The notes below the pieces were generated by a model, which saw nothing but the letters and a program-made list of their open reading frames with translations, had not been told where the DNA came from and made no database searches. Of a stretch of DNA of 64,000 nucleotides, positions 33,178 to 42,839 are shown piece by piece; within the stretch, counting starts at the first letter, position 1, and every line of letters starts with the position of its first letter. Position numbers and translations under genes: made by a program. The stretch spans positions 124,001-188,000 of the forward strand of contig CAVQGN010000002.1 of NCBI GenBank assembly GCA_963712055.1. The letters are read 5' to 3'. Source of the stretch: JAHBVL01 sp963712055 (GTDB lineage Bacteria; Chloroflexota; Chloroflexia; Thermomicrobiales; UBA6265).

Positions 33178-33885
33178 ATGACCATCCGCATTCTCATCGT
33201 CGATGAACACTCACTGTATCGCAAAGGTGTGGCCGTCAGCTGCGCCAGTGAGCGCGATCTCACGATCGTCGGTGAAGCAGAAAACGGCGATCACGCATTG
33301 GCGCTGTCCGACACCTACCTCCCCGATGTGATCCTTGTCGACGCCGACTTGGGAGGAGATGCCGGGATCGAGCTCACACGCAATCTCAAACGACGTCATC
33401 CCCAGACCGGGGTGCTTGTGCTTTCGGCTCGTTTCGACGACGAGCAGCTCTTCCAGGCGATCCGCGCCGGCGCCGCCGCGTACGTCGCCAAGGATATCGA
33501 TGCGGCCGGTTTGGCTGATCTGATTCGTCGAGTCGCTCGCGGCGATTATGTCATCAACGAAAGCGTGCTCTCGCGTCCCCACGTCGCGTCTCGAGTGCTG
33601 AATCAGTTTCGCGAGATTTCTGAACTGGACGAATCGACGGACGGCGTGTTTTCGCCTTTGACGCCGCGGGAAATCGAGATTCTCGATCGCGTTGCGCAGG
33701 GAAACAGTAACAAGGAAATCGCCTACGGTCTCGGCATCTCGGACCAGACTGTCAAAAACCACATCACGTCGATTCTGCGGAAACTCGCAGTCAACGACCG
33801 CACCCAGGCGGTGATCTACGCGCTTAGACAGGGGTGGATCAAGCTCGAGGACTATGGCGAGCCTGATCAACGCTCCAGACGCTGA
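33178..33885 (+). CDS. NarL/LuxR-family response regulator
   Basis: A 235-residue two-domain regulator. The receiver (1-125) has the acidic pair in LIVDEHSLYR, the phospho-acceptor region ILVDADLGG, VLVLSAR and the conserved lysine in YVAKDID. The output is a LuxR-type helix-turn-helix: LTPREIEILDRVAQGNSNKEIAYGLG followed by DQTVKNHITSILRKL. No histidine kinase is adjacent. The orphan kinase at 52264 is a possible partner. A TATACT at 33136-33141 could be its -10. It converges with mutL, four bases apart. Confidence 0.92.
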   Translation: MTIRILIVDEHSLYRKGVAVSCASERDLTIVGEAENGDHALALSDTYLPDVILVDADLGGDAGIELTRNLKRRHPQTGVLVLSARFDDEQLFQAIRAGAAAYVAKDIDAAGLADLIRRVARGDYVINESVLSRPHVASRVLNQFREISELDESTDGVFSPLTPREIEILDRVAQGNSNKEIAYGLGISDQTVKNHITSILRKLAVNDRTQAVIYALRQGWIKLEDYGEPDQRSRR

Positions 33886-33889
33886 CGCT

Positions 33890-35605
33890 CTACTTCCGGG
33901 AAAACTGCTTTTCCAGTTCGAGTTGGGTCAAACTGAGCATGGTTGGACGACCATGTCCGCACGCACGCGGATGCTCGGTTGACTCGAGCTGTTCGACCAG
34001 CTCCCGCATCTCGGTCAGACTGAGGGCTTGGCCAGCGCGGATCGAGGTGTGACAGGCCACCGAAATCGCGACCGAATCGAGCCACGAATCTCCGACACCA
34101 CCATCGGCAAGCTCTGCCAGAATCAATCCGAGGCGCTCGGCAATGTCGACGCCCACGGCATTGGTCGGGATCGCTCGCACCAGCACTGCTTGATCGCCGA
34201 ATGGCTCAACATCGAATCCGAGTTCACGCAATTCCTCGACTGATCGATCGAGAACTGCTCGCTGTTCCGGTGGCAGTTCGATCACGATTGGATCGAGCAT
34301 CGGTTGCGAATCGGCTGATTTTCCGGCGAGATGAGCGAGATAGCGCTCATAGACGATACGTTCATGAGCCGCGTGCTGGTCGATCAGATAGAGCCCCTCC
34401 GGACCCTCCGCGATAATGTATGTCGCCGCCACCTGTCCCAGCACCCGCAACGCCGGCAACGACCGTGTCCGGATGATCGCAGCTGACTTATCTGGCTCGC
34501 TGCCTCGGACAGGTTCACCCCAGGTCGTGCTTGGCAGTGGCTCGGTCGAATGGACTATCTGCGGTGCGCCCCCGCCGAAAGAAATCTGCGGAATTGGTGG
34601 ACTCGGCATGCTCGAAAGCGTCGCATGAGCCGCTCTCGACACCACACGCGTCACCTGGCGCTCGTCCGCGAACTTGACTTCGGCTTTGGTGGGATGAACA
34701 TTGATATCGACCAGCGCCGGATCGATATCGATCCGGATCATCGCCAGGGGATGCCGACCGACCATCAGAAGTGAGTGATAGGCATCCTCGAGCGCATAGG
34801 ACAACGGTCGGTTCTGCACCTGCCGCCCGTTGACAAAGAAAAGCATGTGCTGCCGAGTGGCCCGACTCACCGCGGGAGCCGTCAACCAGCCGCTGACCGC
34901 CACTGCAGCACCGGGAACCGGCAGATCGCTTTCGACGAGCGGCAACACGGCGTTGCCGATTTCGCTCCCATGCAAGGCGACTACAGAATCGATCAGTTCA
35001 CCGTTCCCGCTAGTAGCCATCACTTTGCGCCCATCGATGATCAATTGAAACGCGATACCCGGATAGGCTAGCGCATACGATTCGACCACTCTGACGATCG
35101 CGGAGGTTTCGGTCGAAGGCTGCTTCAGAAACTTCCGCCGCGCCGGCACATTCCCAAAGAGATCGGTCACTGAAACCGTGGTACCGAAATCGGTGCCCGT
35201 TCGCTCTGGTCTCCCGAGAGCGCCGTAATCGCAAACGAGCCGGATTCCGGCGGCATCGCTCGACTGACGCGACGTGATCGTCACGTGCGCAACGGCGCCA
35301 ATACTCGGCAAGGCTTCTCCCCGGAACCCGAGGGTGCCGAGATGGTCGAGATCCTCGAACAGCGTCAATTTCGAGGTGGCATGGCGCTCGAAAGCCAGCG
35401 GAATTTCGTCCGATGACATCCCGGCGCCATTGTCGTTGACCTCCAGCTGCGCTAAACCGCCGCCACCAACGCTGATCCGGATCCGGGTGGCGCCGGCGTC
35501 GATCGCATTTTCGACCAGTTCCTTCGCGACTGACGCTGGTCGCTCGACGACCTCGCCGGCGCATATCTTGCCGATGGTCCGTTCGTCCAGAAGTCGGATC
35601 GTCAT
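33890..35605 (-). CDS. mutL: DNA mismatch repair protein MutL
   Basis: A 571-residue MutL. The N-terminal GHKL ATPase has IAAGEV-like ICAGEVVERPASVAKELVENA, DNGAGM, HATSKL and GFRGEALPSIG. The C-terminal part holds the endonuclease metal motif DQHAAHERIVYE, an ACHTSIRAGQ segment and CGHGRPT. The last is CPHGRP in most nicking MutLs, so a glycine replaces proline. MutS is not in the window. It overlaps the alkyladenine glycosylase gene upstream (ATGA), making a repair operon behind valS. Confidence 0.95.
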   Translation of the reverse strand: MTIRLLDERTIGKICAGEVVERPASVAKELVENAIDAGATRIRISVGGGGLAQLEVNDNGAGMSSDEIPLAFERHATSKLTLFEDLDHLGTLGFRGEALPSIGAVAHVTITSRQSSDAAGIRLVCDYGALGRPERTGTDFGTTVSVTDLFGNVPARRKFLKQPSTETSAIVRVVESYALAYPGIAFQLIIDGRKVMATSGNGELIDSVVALHGSEIGNAVLPLVESDLPVPGAAVAVSGWLTAPAVSRATRQHMLFFVNGRQVQNRPLSYALEDAYHSLLMVGRHPLAMIRIDIDPALVDINVHPTKAEVKFADERQVTRVVSRAAHATLSSMPSPPIPQISFGGGAPQIVHSTEPLPSTTWGEPVRGSEPDKSAAIIRTRSLPALRVLGQVAATYIIAEGPEGLYLIDQHAAHERIVYERYLAHLAGKSADSQPMLDPIVIELPPEQRAVLDRSVEELRELGFDVEPFGDQAVLVRAIPTNAVGVDIAERLGLILAELADGGVGDSWLDSVAISVACHTSIRAGQALSLTEMRELVEQLESTEHPRACGHGRPTMLSLTQLELEKQFSRK

Positions 35606-36228
35606 CTCACCGGTTCCAGCCGTGCCGTTTTCCTGGCCGGTACCCGCGACACATAGCGATTTCCAGTGGCGAAGAATCTCAAGGGTAGCTCGACCGATTT
35701 CGAGATTCCGATCCGAGGACCAGTAGAAACTTCAAGGATTTGTGACCCACGCCGAACCTGAATTGCGCTTTCTACGACGAGATCGACCCCGTTCAGGCTG
35801 CCATCGATTGCCAATGCCTGACAGACCTTCCCGGGACCGGAGCAGAGCGACACCAGCGCTTCCTGACCGCGCCGCTCTCTCATCAATTCGATGCCCGTGA
35901 GTGGTTCCAGGGCACGGATCAGAATCGCACCGTGCTCTGCACTGCTGTCTCTGGCAACGATGTTGAACATCTGGTGAATCCCATATGAACGATAGACATA
36001 GATCGTACCCGGAGCACGAGCCATGATCGCCCGCCCTGCTCGGAGCCAGACAGCATGGGAAGCGAGGTCGTGAGAACCGAGATACGCCTCGGTTTCGACA
36101 ATCATGCCCGATGTCTCTTGCCCACCTACCGTTGAGACAAGGTGACAGCCGATCAATTCGCGAGCGACGGTCTCCGTCGGGCGGTCGAAAAAGGCTCGAC
36201 CGAGGAGTGTCTCAGTTGCCAGCGCCAT
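35602..36228 (-). CDS. 3-methyladenine (alkyladenine) DNA glycosylase, AAG/MPG family
   Basis: A 208-residue AAG-type glycosylase that removes alkylated purines. Motifs are LLGRAFFDRP, ARELIGCHLV, the catalytic glutamate in VETEAYLGSHDLASHA, YVYRSYGIHQMFNIVA, GAILIRALEP and SGPGKVCQAL. It is chosen to start at ATG 36228. An ATG at 36249 is an in-frame alternative, and both overlap the valS 3' end. Its stop overlaps the mutL start. The product abasic sites are substrates for endonuclease IV, encoded 4 kb away. Confidence 0.92.
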   Translation of the reverse strand: MALATETLLGRAFFDRPTETVARELIGCHLVSTVGGQETSGMIVETEAYLGSHDLASHAVWLRAGRAIMARAPGTIYVYRSYGIHQMFNIVARDSSAEHGAILIRALEPLTGIELMRERRGQEALVSLCSGPGKVCQALAIDGSLNGVDLVVESAIQVRRGSQILEVSTGPRIGISKSVELPLRFFATGNRYVSRVPARKTARLEPVR

Positions 36229-38986
36229 CGAGAGCAGCCAATCGATCATTGAGCACGCCGATCAACTCCTCGGCAGCAATTAGTCGGTCGCGCTGAACCT
36301 GAACCACTGCAGCGGGCGCTCGCGCGACAAAGGCCTCGTTACTGACCTGGGCGGTGGCGCGATCGCGTTCTTTCATCGCTTCGGCGAGTTCTTTTTCGAG
36401 CCGTTCACGCTCGACATCCAGATCAACCGCCTCAGCCGCTACGACCGCAACGATGTCACCTGACGCAACCACCAGATCCCGCTCGCCGGGGTTCGCTTCG
36501 GTTGCGGAAATTGTCAGGTCATCCAGTCCAAGACGGGCCAGCGCTGACAGTTCCCGTTTTGCATTTTCCAGCACCGGCGCCAGACTCGGCGAATGCACGG
36601 AAGCGGTCAACCACGAACCGGCTTCCATTCCATTTTCCGCGCGAGCGTTGCGAATTCTGGTCACCAGGTCCATCAGATTCCCCCAGTCCGCTTCGGCTTG
36701 GGGATTCCGCTCACCGGGAGTCGGCCAGGGTGCCACCATCACGCTCTCACCGGTATGCGGCAACGCTTGCCACATGACTTCGGTCGCGAATGGTATGAAG
36801 GGATGGAGTATACGCATTGTTCGCTCGAGCAGAAATGCGAGTGTCTGCGCAACCTCCTGCTTTTCGCGCTCATCGGCACGCAAGCGGACCTTGGCGGCTT
36901 CGATGTACCAGTCGCACACCTCCGACCACACGAACTCACGCATTTGCCTTCCCGCTTCACCATAGAGATTTGCTGCCAGCAATCTATCGACGTCGGCGTT
37001 GACTTGATCGAGACGACTCAAAATCCAGCGGTCAGCGAGCGCAAGCTCTCCGTTAGGTCTCGTAATCCCGTTCTCGTCGAGATCGACCTCGACAGATTCG
37101 ATGGCCTTCAGCGCAAAGCGGGTAGCGTTCCAGAGTTTGTTGACGAAGTTCCGACTCGATTCGACCAAGGTCATACTCAAACGCATGTCGAGACCTGGCG
37201 ATCCTTGAGTCACCAGCGCAAAGCGAAGTGCATCCGCGCCGTACTGAGCAGTGATCTCGGTTGGATCGAGGACATTGCCCTTGGTCTTGGACATCTTCAT
37301 TCCGTCGGTATCGCGCACCGTACCATGCAGATAAACGGTATGGAAAGGCGAAGTACCCATCATTTCGATGCCGAAAAAAACCATTCTTGCGACCCAGAAA
37401 AAGAGGATCTCGTAACCGGTTTCCATGATGTGCGAGGGATAAAAGCGACGGAGATCGTCGGTTTCCTCTGGCCAGCCGAGCGCGGAAAAAGGCCACAGCC
37501 CGGAGCTGAACCAAGTGTCGAGCACGTCCGGATCCTGCACGACCTCGCCGCCACAATCCGGACAGGCGGCAATCACCTCGTCGGTGGTCACGATGGTCGA
37601 ACCGCATCCCTGGCAATACCAGACCGGAATCCGATGCCCCCACCAGAGTTGGCGGGAAATGCACCAGTCATGGATGTTTTCCATCCAATTGAGATAGACG
37701 CCCTGAAATCGGTCCGGAACAAACGACACGTCGCCCGATTTCGCAACAGCGATCGCCGGATCGGCGAGCGGCTGCATCCGCACAAACCACTGTTCGCTGA
37801 CGATTGGTTCAACCACCGTTCCGCAGCGATCACAATGCCCGACCGGATGGTTGTGGACGCTGATGCTAACGAGCGCGCCGTCCTGCTCGAGGCGCGCCAC
37901 CACCTGCTTGCGGCCATCCGCCATGGTCAGCCCGACAAACGGACCCGCGGCAGCATTCAGCGTCCCATCCGCGTTCATGATGCTGATCGATGCGAGATCG
38001 TGGCGGCGTCCGATCAAGAAGTCGTTGGGGTCGTGTGCCGGGGTGACCTTAACGGCGCCAGTGCCGAACGTGGGATCAACGGCGTCATCAGCTACGATCG
38101 GAATTGAACGCCCAAGTATTGGCAGGATCACCGACTGCCCGATCAGGTCGCGGTAGCGTTCGTCTTCAGGATGAACCGCGACACCGCTGTCACCGAGCAT
38201 CGTTTCCGGACGTGTCGTCGCGACTTTGATCGACCGCGACGGATCGCTTTCGAGCGGATAGGCAATATGCCAGAGGTGGCCATCGACATCCTTGTGGACC
38301 ACTTCGAGATCAGACAGCGCTGTCATACAGCGGGGACACCAGGATATCAGCCGATTGTCGCGGTAGATGAGGCCTTTGTCGAACAGGTGCTTGAAAACGA
38401 CACGGACTGCCTGCGACGGTCCTGGATCCATGGTGAACATGAACCGTGACCAGTCCGCAGACGCGCCCAGGATTCGCATCTGTTCGCGAATTCTGCCCCG
38501 GGTCAGGGTCATGTATTCCCAGACCCGCAGGAGAAAGGCCTCACGGCCGAGATCATGACGAGTCAGCCCTTCAGCGGCCAATTGCTTTTCGACGACCCAT
38601 TGACCGGCAATACCGGCATGGTCGGCGCCTGGCAACCAGAGAGCCGCATCGCCTGCCATCCGTCGCCACCGGATCATCAGATCCTGGAGCGAAACGAACA
38701 ACGCGTGCCCGACGTGCAGCTCACCAGTCACATTCGGTGGCGGCATGACGACGACAAACGGTCGTTTGGCGGGATCGTCGTCCGGTCGAAAATAGCCGGC
38801 CTCGTCCCACCAATCATAAAGACCTTGTTCGACGAGCGTAGGATCGAAATTGCGATCGAGCGCCTGGCTTGCTGGCGGTCCTGAACTGGTTTCTGGCTTG
38901 GAAAGAGTGGCCACGCGCACATCCTGTTGAGGGTCAGAAAATTCTCCGGCTGCACCCGCAGTCGGTTTGCCTTCAGATTTTGCCAC
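36212..38986 (-). CDS. valS: valyl-tRNA synthetase
   Basis: A 924-residue class I synthetase. The HIGH-type motif is PPPNVTGELHVGHA and the KMSKS motif MKMSKTKGNV. The CP1 editing domain contains ATTRPETMLGDSGVAVHPEDERY. Zinc-type cysteine pairs are CPRC, CDRC, CQGC and CPDC. The C-terminal coiled coil (VERERLEKELAEAMKERDRA) is specific to ValRS. It begins with GTG 38986 and an extra 40-residue N-terminal tail before DRNFDPTLVEQ. No T-box is visible in the leader. It heads the valS-glycosylase-mutL unit. Confidence 0.96.
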   Translation of the reverse strand: MAKSEGKPTAGAAGEFSDPQQDVRVATLSKPETSSGPPASQALDRNFDPTLVEQGLYDWWDEAGYFRPDDDPAKRPFVVVMPPPNVTGELHVGHALFVSLQDLMIRWRRMAGDAALWLPGADHAGIAGQWVVEKQLAAEGLTRHDLGREAFLLRVWEYMTLTRGRIREQMRILGASADWSRFMFTMDPGPSQAVRVVFKHLFDKGLIYRDNRLISWCPRCMTALSDLEVVHKDVDGHLWHIAYPLESDPSRSIKVATTRPETMLGDSGVAVHPEDERYRDLIGQSVILPILGRSIPIVADDAVDPTFGTGAVKVTPAHDPNDFLIGRRHDLASISIMNADGTLNAAAGPFVGLTMADGRKQVVARLEQDGALVSISVHNHPVGHCDRCGTVVEPIVSEQWFVRMQPLADPAIAVAKSGDVSFVPDRFQGVYLNWMENIHDWCISRQLWWGHRIPVWYCQGCGSTIVTTDEVIAACPDCGGEVVQDPDVLDTWFSSGLWPFSALGWPEETDDLRRFYPSHIMETGYEILFFWVARMVFFGIEMMGTSPFHTVYLHGTVRDTDGMKMSKTKGNVLDPTEITAQYGADALRFALVTQGSPGLDMRLSMTLVESSRNFVNKLWNATRFALKAIESVEVDLDENGITRPNGELALADRWILSRLDQVNADVDRLLAANLYGEAGRQMREFVWSEVCDWYIEAAKVRLRADEREKQEVAQTLAFLLERTMRILHPFIPFATEVMWQALPHTGESVMVAPWPTPGERNPQAEADWGNLMDLVTRIRNARAENGMEAGSWLTASVHSPSLAPVLENAKRELSALARLGLDDLTISATEANPGERDLVVASGDIVAVVAAEAVDLDVERERLEKELAEAMKERDRATAQVSNEAFVARAPAAVVQVQRDRLIAAEELIGVLNDRLAALDGAGN

Positions 38987-39092
38987 GAACCGCTCTGACC
39001 GGCTCTATTCAGGGAGAAACTGGAGACGATCCAGCCTGATTAGGTCGCACCTTGAGCTGGTGGCCAGCAATCAAAATAGCGCCCTGCCATCA

Positions 39093-39101
39093 TGGTAAAC
39101 T
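39093..39101 (+). promoter_or_regulatory. extended -10 promoter of uvrA
   Basis: TGG-TAAACT lies 49 bases before the uvrA ATG. No -35 is evident. I see no obvious LexA-type operator around it. Confidence 0.45.
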
Positions 39102-39150
39102 GGGAAGAGTCGATCATCCGTTCGCCTTTTTCCACAGGTGCTCTGCTTCC

Positions 39151-42066
39151 ATGCCTTTGTACGACAAGATCATCGTTCGCGGTGCCCGCGAACACAACCT
39201 TAAGAACGTCGATCTCGAGATTCCGCGGGAAAAACTTGTGGTCTTTACCGGTCTGTCGGGGTCGGGCAAGTCATCGTTGGCTTTTGACACGATCTTCGCC
39301 GAAGGTCAGCGCCGCTACGTCGAATCCCTATCAGCCTATGCCCGTCAGTTCCTCGGTCAGATGGAAAAACCCGATGTCGACCATATCGACGGACTTTCCC
39401 CGGCAATCTCGATCGACCAGAAAGGCACGAGTCGCAACCCCCGTTCGACGGTCGGGACGGTCACAGAGATCTATGACTATCTCCGCCTTCTCTATGCGCG
39501 GGTCGGACGGCCACATTGTCCAAAATGCGGCAAGCCAATCGAGCAGCAGTCGGTCCAGCAGATGGCTGAACAGGTCATGGCGCTGCCGGATGGCACCCGC
39601 CTGATGGTTCTGGGACCGGTGATTCGCGATCGCAAAGGCGAGCACCTGGCGGTTTTCGATGAAATCCGCAAACAGGGCTTTGCGCGAGTGCGGGTCGATG
39701 GCGATGTCCGCGAGCTCGACGAAACGATCAAACTCGCCAAAACCAAGAAACACAAGATCGAGGTGGTCGTCGACCGTCTCGTCGTCCGCCATCCCGACGA
39801 CGAAATCGACAATCCGCTCGACAATCCAGACCGGATCAGACTGATCGAAGCGCTTGAAACCGCACTCAAGATCGGCGAAGGAGTGGCGCTCGTTCAGATC
39901 ATCGATGGCGAGGAACTCGTTTTCAGCGAGCAGTTTGCCTGCGCTGATTGTGGCATCAGCATTGGCGAAATCGAACCACGGAACTTCTCGTTCAACTCAC
40001 CTCACGGCGCCTGCCCAGAGTGTTCGGGTTTGGGGGTCAAGCTCGAGTTTGATCCCGAACTCGTGATTCCCAATCCGCGTTTGAGCATCGATCAGGGCGC
40101 CATCGCGCCATGGGTGAAGTCAACAGGCGAAGGGTATAGCTGGTATGCCGCCATGCTGACCGCGCTGGCCGAACGGGGCGGATTCACCATTGACCAGCCA
40201 TTCAACACCATATCGCCAGCCATGCAGGAAACGCTGCTCTACGGCAGAAACGCCGGCGAAGTTACCGTGAAATACCGAAACAAATATGGGCGAGAGCGCT
40301 CCTACAAGACACCGTTCGAAGGCGTCCTGCCGAGTTTGCAGCGACATTTCGACCGATCGTCCTCGGACTACGTCCGCGAAGAGCTGAGCAAGTATCAGGC
40401 TGCTCGCCCCTGTCCCTCCTGCAACGGCAATCGCCTGCGCAAGGAATCGCTGGCCGTGCTTGTCAGCGACAAGAACATTGTCGATGTCACGCGCCAGCCA
40501 ATCCGGATCGCCGAAGCCTGGGCGAAGCGATTGGCGGAAGATCCGAGCGAAAGCACAAACGCGGTATTGACGGGTCGCGAGTTCATCATTAGTCGTCAGA
40601 TCGTCAAGGAAATCCGTGAACGTCTAGGATTTCTAATCGACGTCGGTCTCGACTACCTCACGCTCGATCGAGCGGCCAACACCCTGTCCGGAGGCGAAGC
40701 CCAGCGCATTCGGCTTGCCACCCAGATTGGTTCGGGTTTGATGGGTGTGCTCTACATTCTCGACGAACCGAGTATCGGGCTGCATCAGCGGGACAATGCG
40801 CGCCTGATCCAGACCCTCCAGCGACTTCGCGATCTCGGCAACACCCTCATCGTCGTCGAACATGATGAGGACATGATGCGGGCGGCCGACTGGATTGTCG
40901 ACATCGGTCCGCATGCCGGGATTCATGGTGGCCATATCATCGCCGAAGGTCCACTCGCAACGATTGCCGCGGCACCGGATTCGATCACCGGGCAATTCCT
41001 GAGCGGACGGCGCGAGATAACCATGCCGAAGCAACGACGGACCGGAAGCGGAAACACGCTGACGATCGTCGGAGCCAGGGAGAACAACCTCCAGAATGTG
41101 ACTGTTGATCTGCCGCTCGGAACCTTTGTTGCGGTGACCGGCGTTTCCGGTTCTGGTAAGAGCTCGCTTATCACCGACACGTTATACCCGCGGCTCGCAC
41201 AGGAGTTCCATCACGCAAAGGCCCGACCGGGCGCACATGATGCGATCGAAGGGATGGAGTTTCTGGATAAGGTGATCGACATCGACCAGAGCCCGATTGG
41301 TCGAACGCCCCGGTCGAATCCAGCCACCTACACCGGGATGTTCACTCCGATTCGCGAACTCTTCGCGTCGCTCCCAGAGGCTAAAGCACGCGGCTACAAA
41401 GCCGGACGTTTCTCGTTCAACGTCAAGGGCGGACGCTGCGAAGCCTGCAAGGGCGAAGGGATCATCCAGATCGAGATGAACTTCCTTCCCGATGTCTTTG
41501 TTCCGTGCGAGGTCTGTCAGGGCAAGCGCTACAACCGGGAAGCACTGGAGATCACCTTCAAAGGCAAATCGATCGCGGATGTTCTCGAAATGACGGTCAC
41601 CCAGGCGCTTGAGTTCTTCGACAATATCCCGGCCGTGCGGAACAAGCTGCAAACACTCGAGGATGTCGGCCTCGGCTATATCCATCTCGGGCAACCGGCA
41701 ACCCAGTTGTCGGGTGGAGAAGCCCAGCGCGTGAAACTCTCGACTGAGTTGTCGCGGCGTGCAACCGGGCGAACGATGTACATCCTCGACGAACCGACAA
41801 CCGGTCTCCATTTCGCCGATATCGAACGTTTGCTCGGCGTCCTCCAGCGTCTGGCCGATGGCGGCAACACGATCGTCGTGATCGAACACAACCTCGACGT
41901 GATCAAATGCGCCGACTGGTTGATCGACATGGGTCCCGAAGGCGGCAACGGTGGTGGTCGCGTGGTCGCGATTGGAACACCGGAAACCGTTGCTGAGAAT
42001 CCGGAGTCGTTCACGGGGCACTATCTCCGCCCGATCCTGGCGCCAACGGCCGTTGCAGCCGACTGA
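39151..42066 (+). CDS. uvrA: excinuclease ABC subunit A
   Basis: UvrA, the damage-sensing ATPase of nucleotide excision repair, 971 residues. It has two ABC modules: GLSGSGKSSLAFDT and GVSGSGKSSLITDT (Walker A), with the signatures NTLSGGEAQRIRLA and TQLSGGEAQRVKLS. Zinc fingers are CPKCG, CADC/CPECSG, CPSCNG and CEACKGEG/CEVCQG. ATG 39151 is the conserved start (MPLYDKIIVRGAREHNLKN). An upstream in-frame extension to 39052 crosses the promoter. The alkyltransferase-like protein at 16043 may feed lesions to it. Confidence 0.97.
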   Translation: MPLYDKIIVRGAREHNLKNVDLEIPREKLVVFTGLSGSGKSSLAFDTIFAEGQRRYVESLSAYARQFLGQMEKPDVDHIDGLSPAISIDQKGTSRNPRSTVGTVTEIYDYLRLLYARVGRPHCPKCGKPIEQQSVQQMAEQVMALPDGTRLMVLGPVIRDRKGEHLAVFDEIRKQGFARVRVDGDVRELDETIKLAKTKKHKIEVVVDRLVVRHPDDEIDNPLDNPDRIRLIEALETALKIGEGVALVQIIDGEELVFSEQFACADCGISIGEIEPRNFSFNSPHGACPECSGLGVKLEFDPELVIPNPRLSIDQGAIAPWVKSTGEGYSWYAAMLTALAERGGFTIDQPFNTISPAMQETLLYGRNAGEVTVKYRNKYGRERSYKTPFEGVLPSLQRHFDRSSSDYVREELSKYQAARPCPSCNGNRLRKESLAVLVSDKNIVDVTRQPIRIAEAWAKRLAEDPSESTNAVLTGREFIISRQIVKEIRERLGFLIDVGLDYLTLDRAANTLSGGEAQRIRLATQIGSGLMGVLYILDEPSIGLHQRDNARLIQTLQRLRDLGNTLIVVEHDEDMMRAADWIVDIGPHAGIHGGHIIAEGPLATIAAAPDSITGQFLSGRREITMPKQRRTGSGNTLTIVGARENNLQNVTVDLPLGTFVAVTGVSGSGKSSLITDTLYPRLAQEFHHAKARPGAHDAIEGMEFLDKVIDIDQSPIGRTPRSNPATYTGMFTPIRELFASLPEAKARGYKAGRFSFNVKGGRCEACKGEGIIQIEMNFLPDVFVPCEVCQGKRYNREALEITFKGKSIADVLEMTVTQALEFFDNIPAVRNKLQTLEDVGLGYIHLGQPATQLSGGEAQRVKLSTELSRRATGRTMYILDEPTTGLHFADIERLLGVLQRLADGGNTIVVIEHNLDVIKCADWLIDMGPEGGNGGGRVVAIGTPETVAENPESFTGHYLRPILAPTAVAAD

Positions 42067-42194
42067 AGACTCGCTTCGGCTGACGGCTCTATTTTCAGCG
42101 TGATACCATCCTCACTGCTTGCCGGAAAAGCGTTGGTGTCGGTAAGCGGTCACCTGGTGCGAGGGCGACGTTCGATCAGCTGACTCCGTAAGGA

Positions 42195-42761
42195 ATGCCT
42201 GTCGTCGTGAACCGCGCGGTCCTGGTCCTTAATCAGAACTATGAACCCCTGAACATCTGCAACGGTCGTCGGGCAATCGTGCTTGTCTTTTCGGGCAAAG
42301 CCGAAGTCCTCGAGCACCACGATACCGTAATCACGACAACAACCCAGGAATTCCTTTTCCCTTCCGTGATCCGACTCGTCTATCTCATCCGCAGCCCGCG
42401 TGCGCGAGTCAAACTCACGCGGCGTGAGGTGTTCGCCAGGGATGGCTTCACCTGTCAGTACTGCGGTCGTATGACCCACGATCTCACCCTCGATCACATC
42501 ATCCCCCGCTCTCGCGGGGGTCTTCATACCTGGGACAATCTGACCTCTGCTTGCCGGTCCTGCAATCACCGCAAAGGCGGAAAATCTCTGCACGAAGCGC
42601 GGATGAGACTCAACCGGCCACCATTCGAACCGAATCCAGGTCGGTACTATTCGATCGAGCGGCGCCTCGAATCCGGGGTTCATGAAGCGTGGTACAAATT
42701 CCTGCCGGGCTGGAACGGCGACCATGGGTCAGACGGTATCACCCGCATGACTGCTGACTGA
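42195..42761 (+). CDS. HNH endonuclease-domain protein
   Basis: A 188-residue protein of the conserved family with an N-terminal VLVLNQNYEPLNI block and a C-terminal HNH domain: CQYCG, LDHIIPRSRGG, then NLTSACRSCNHRKGG. Two zinc cysteine pairs and the HNH residues are intact. The biological role of this stand-alone family, frequent in Chloroflexota and cyanobacteria, is not established. AAGGA abuts the ATG at 42195, too close to work well. The GTG at 42207 gives a start matching the family (MNRAVLVLN) with 12-base spacing. Confidence 0.88.
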   Translation: MPVVVNRAVLVLNQNYEPLNICNGRRAIVLVFSGKAEVLEHHDTVITTTTQEFLFPSVIRLVYLIRSPRARVKLTRREVFARDGFTCQYCGRMTHDLTLDHIIPRSRGGLHTWDNLTSACRSCNHRKGGKSLHEARMRLNRPPFEPNPGRYYSIERRLESGVHEAWYKFLPGWNGDHGSDGITRMTAD

Positions 42762-42839
42762 ACGCCGACTCAATCTTCCCGGGCGACTTGGCCCGGAAAC
42801 GACTGCAGGTTTTGCTGAACATCTGAAAGGGATCTTCCC

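Noticed and set aside
36593..38107. A 504-residue plus-strand frame opposite valS
   Set aside because: It mirrors the valS codons, has low-complexity His/Arg-rich composition and no ribosome-binding site. valS has all its motifs on the other strand.
42779..42796. Hairpin CCGGGC/GCCCGG before serS as a terminator or T-box
   Set aside because: No T run follows, and neither the AGTA motif nor a T-box sequence is present. serS has its own ribosome-binding site just downstream.
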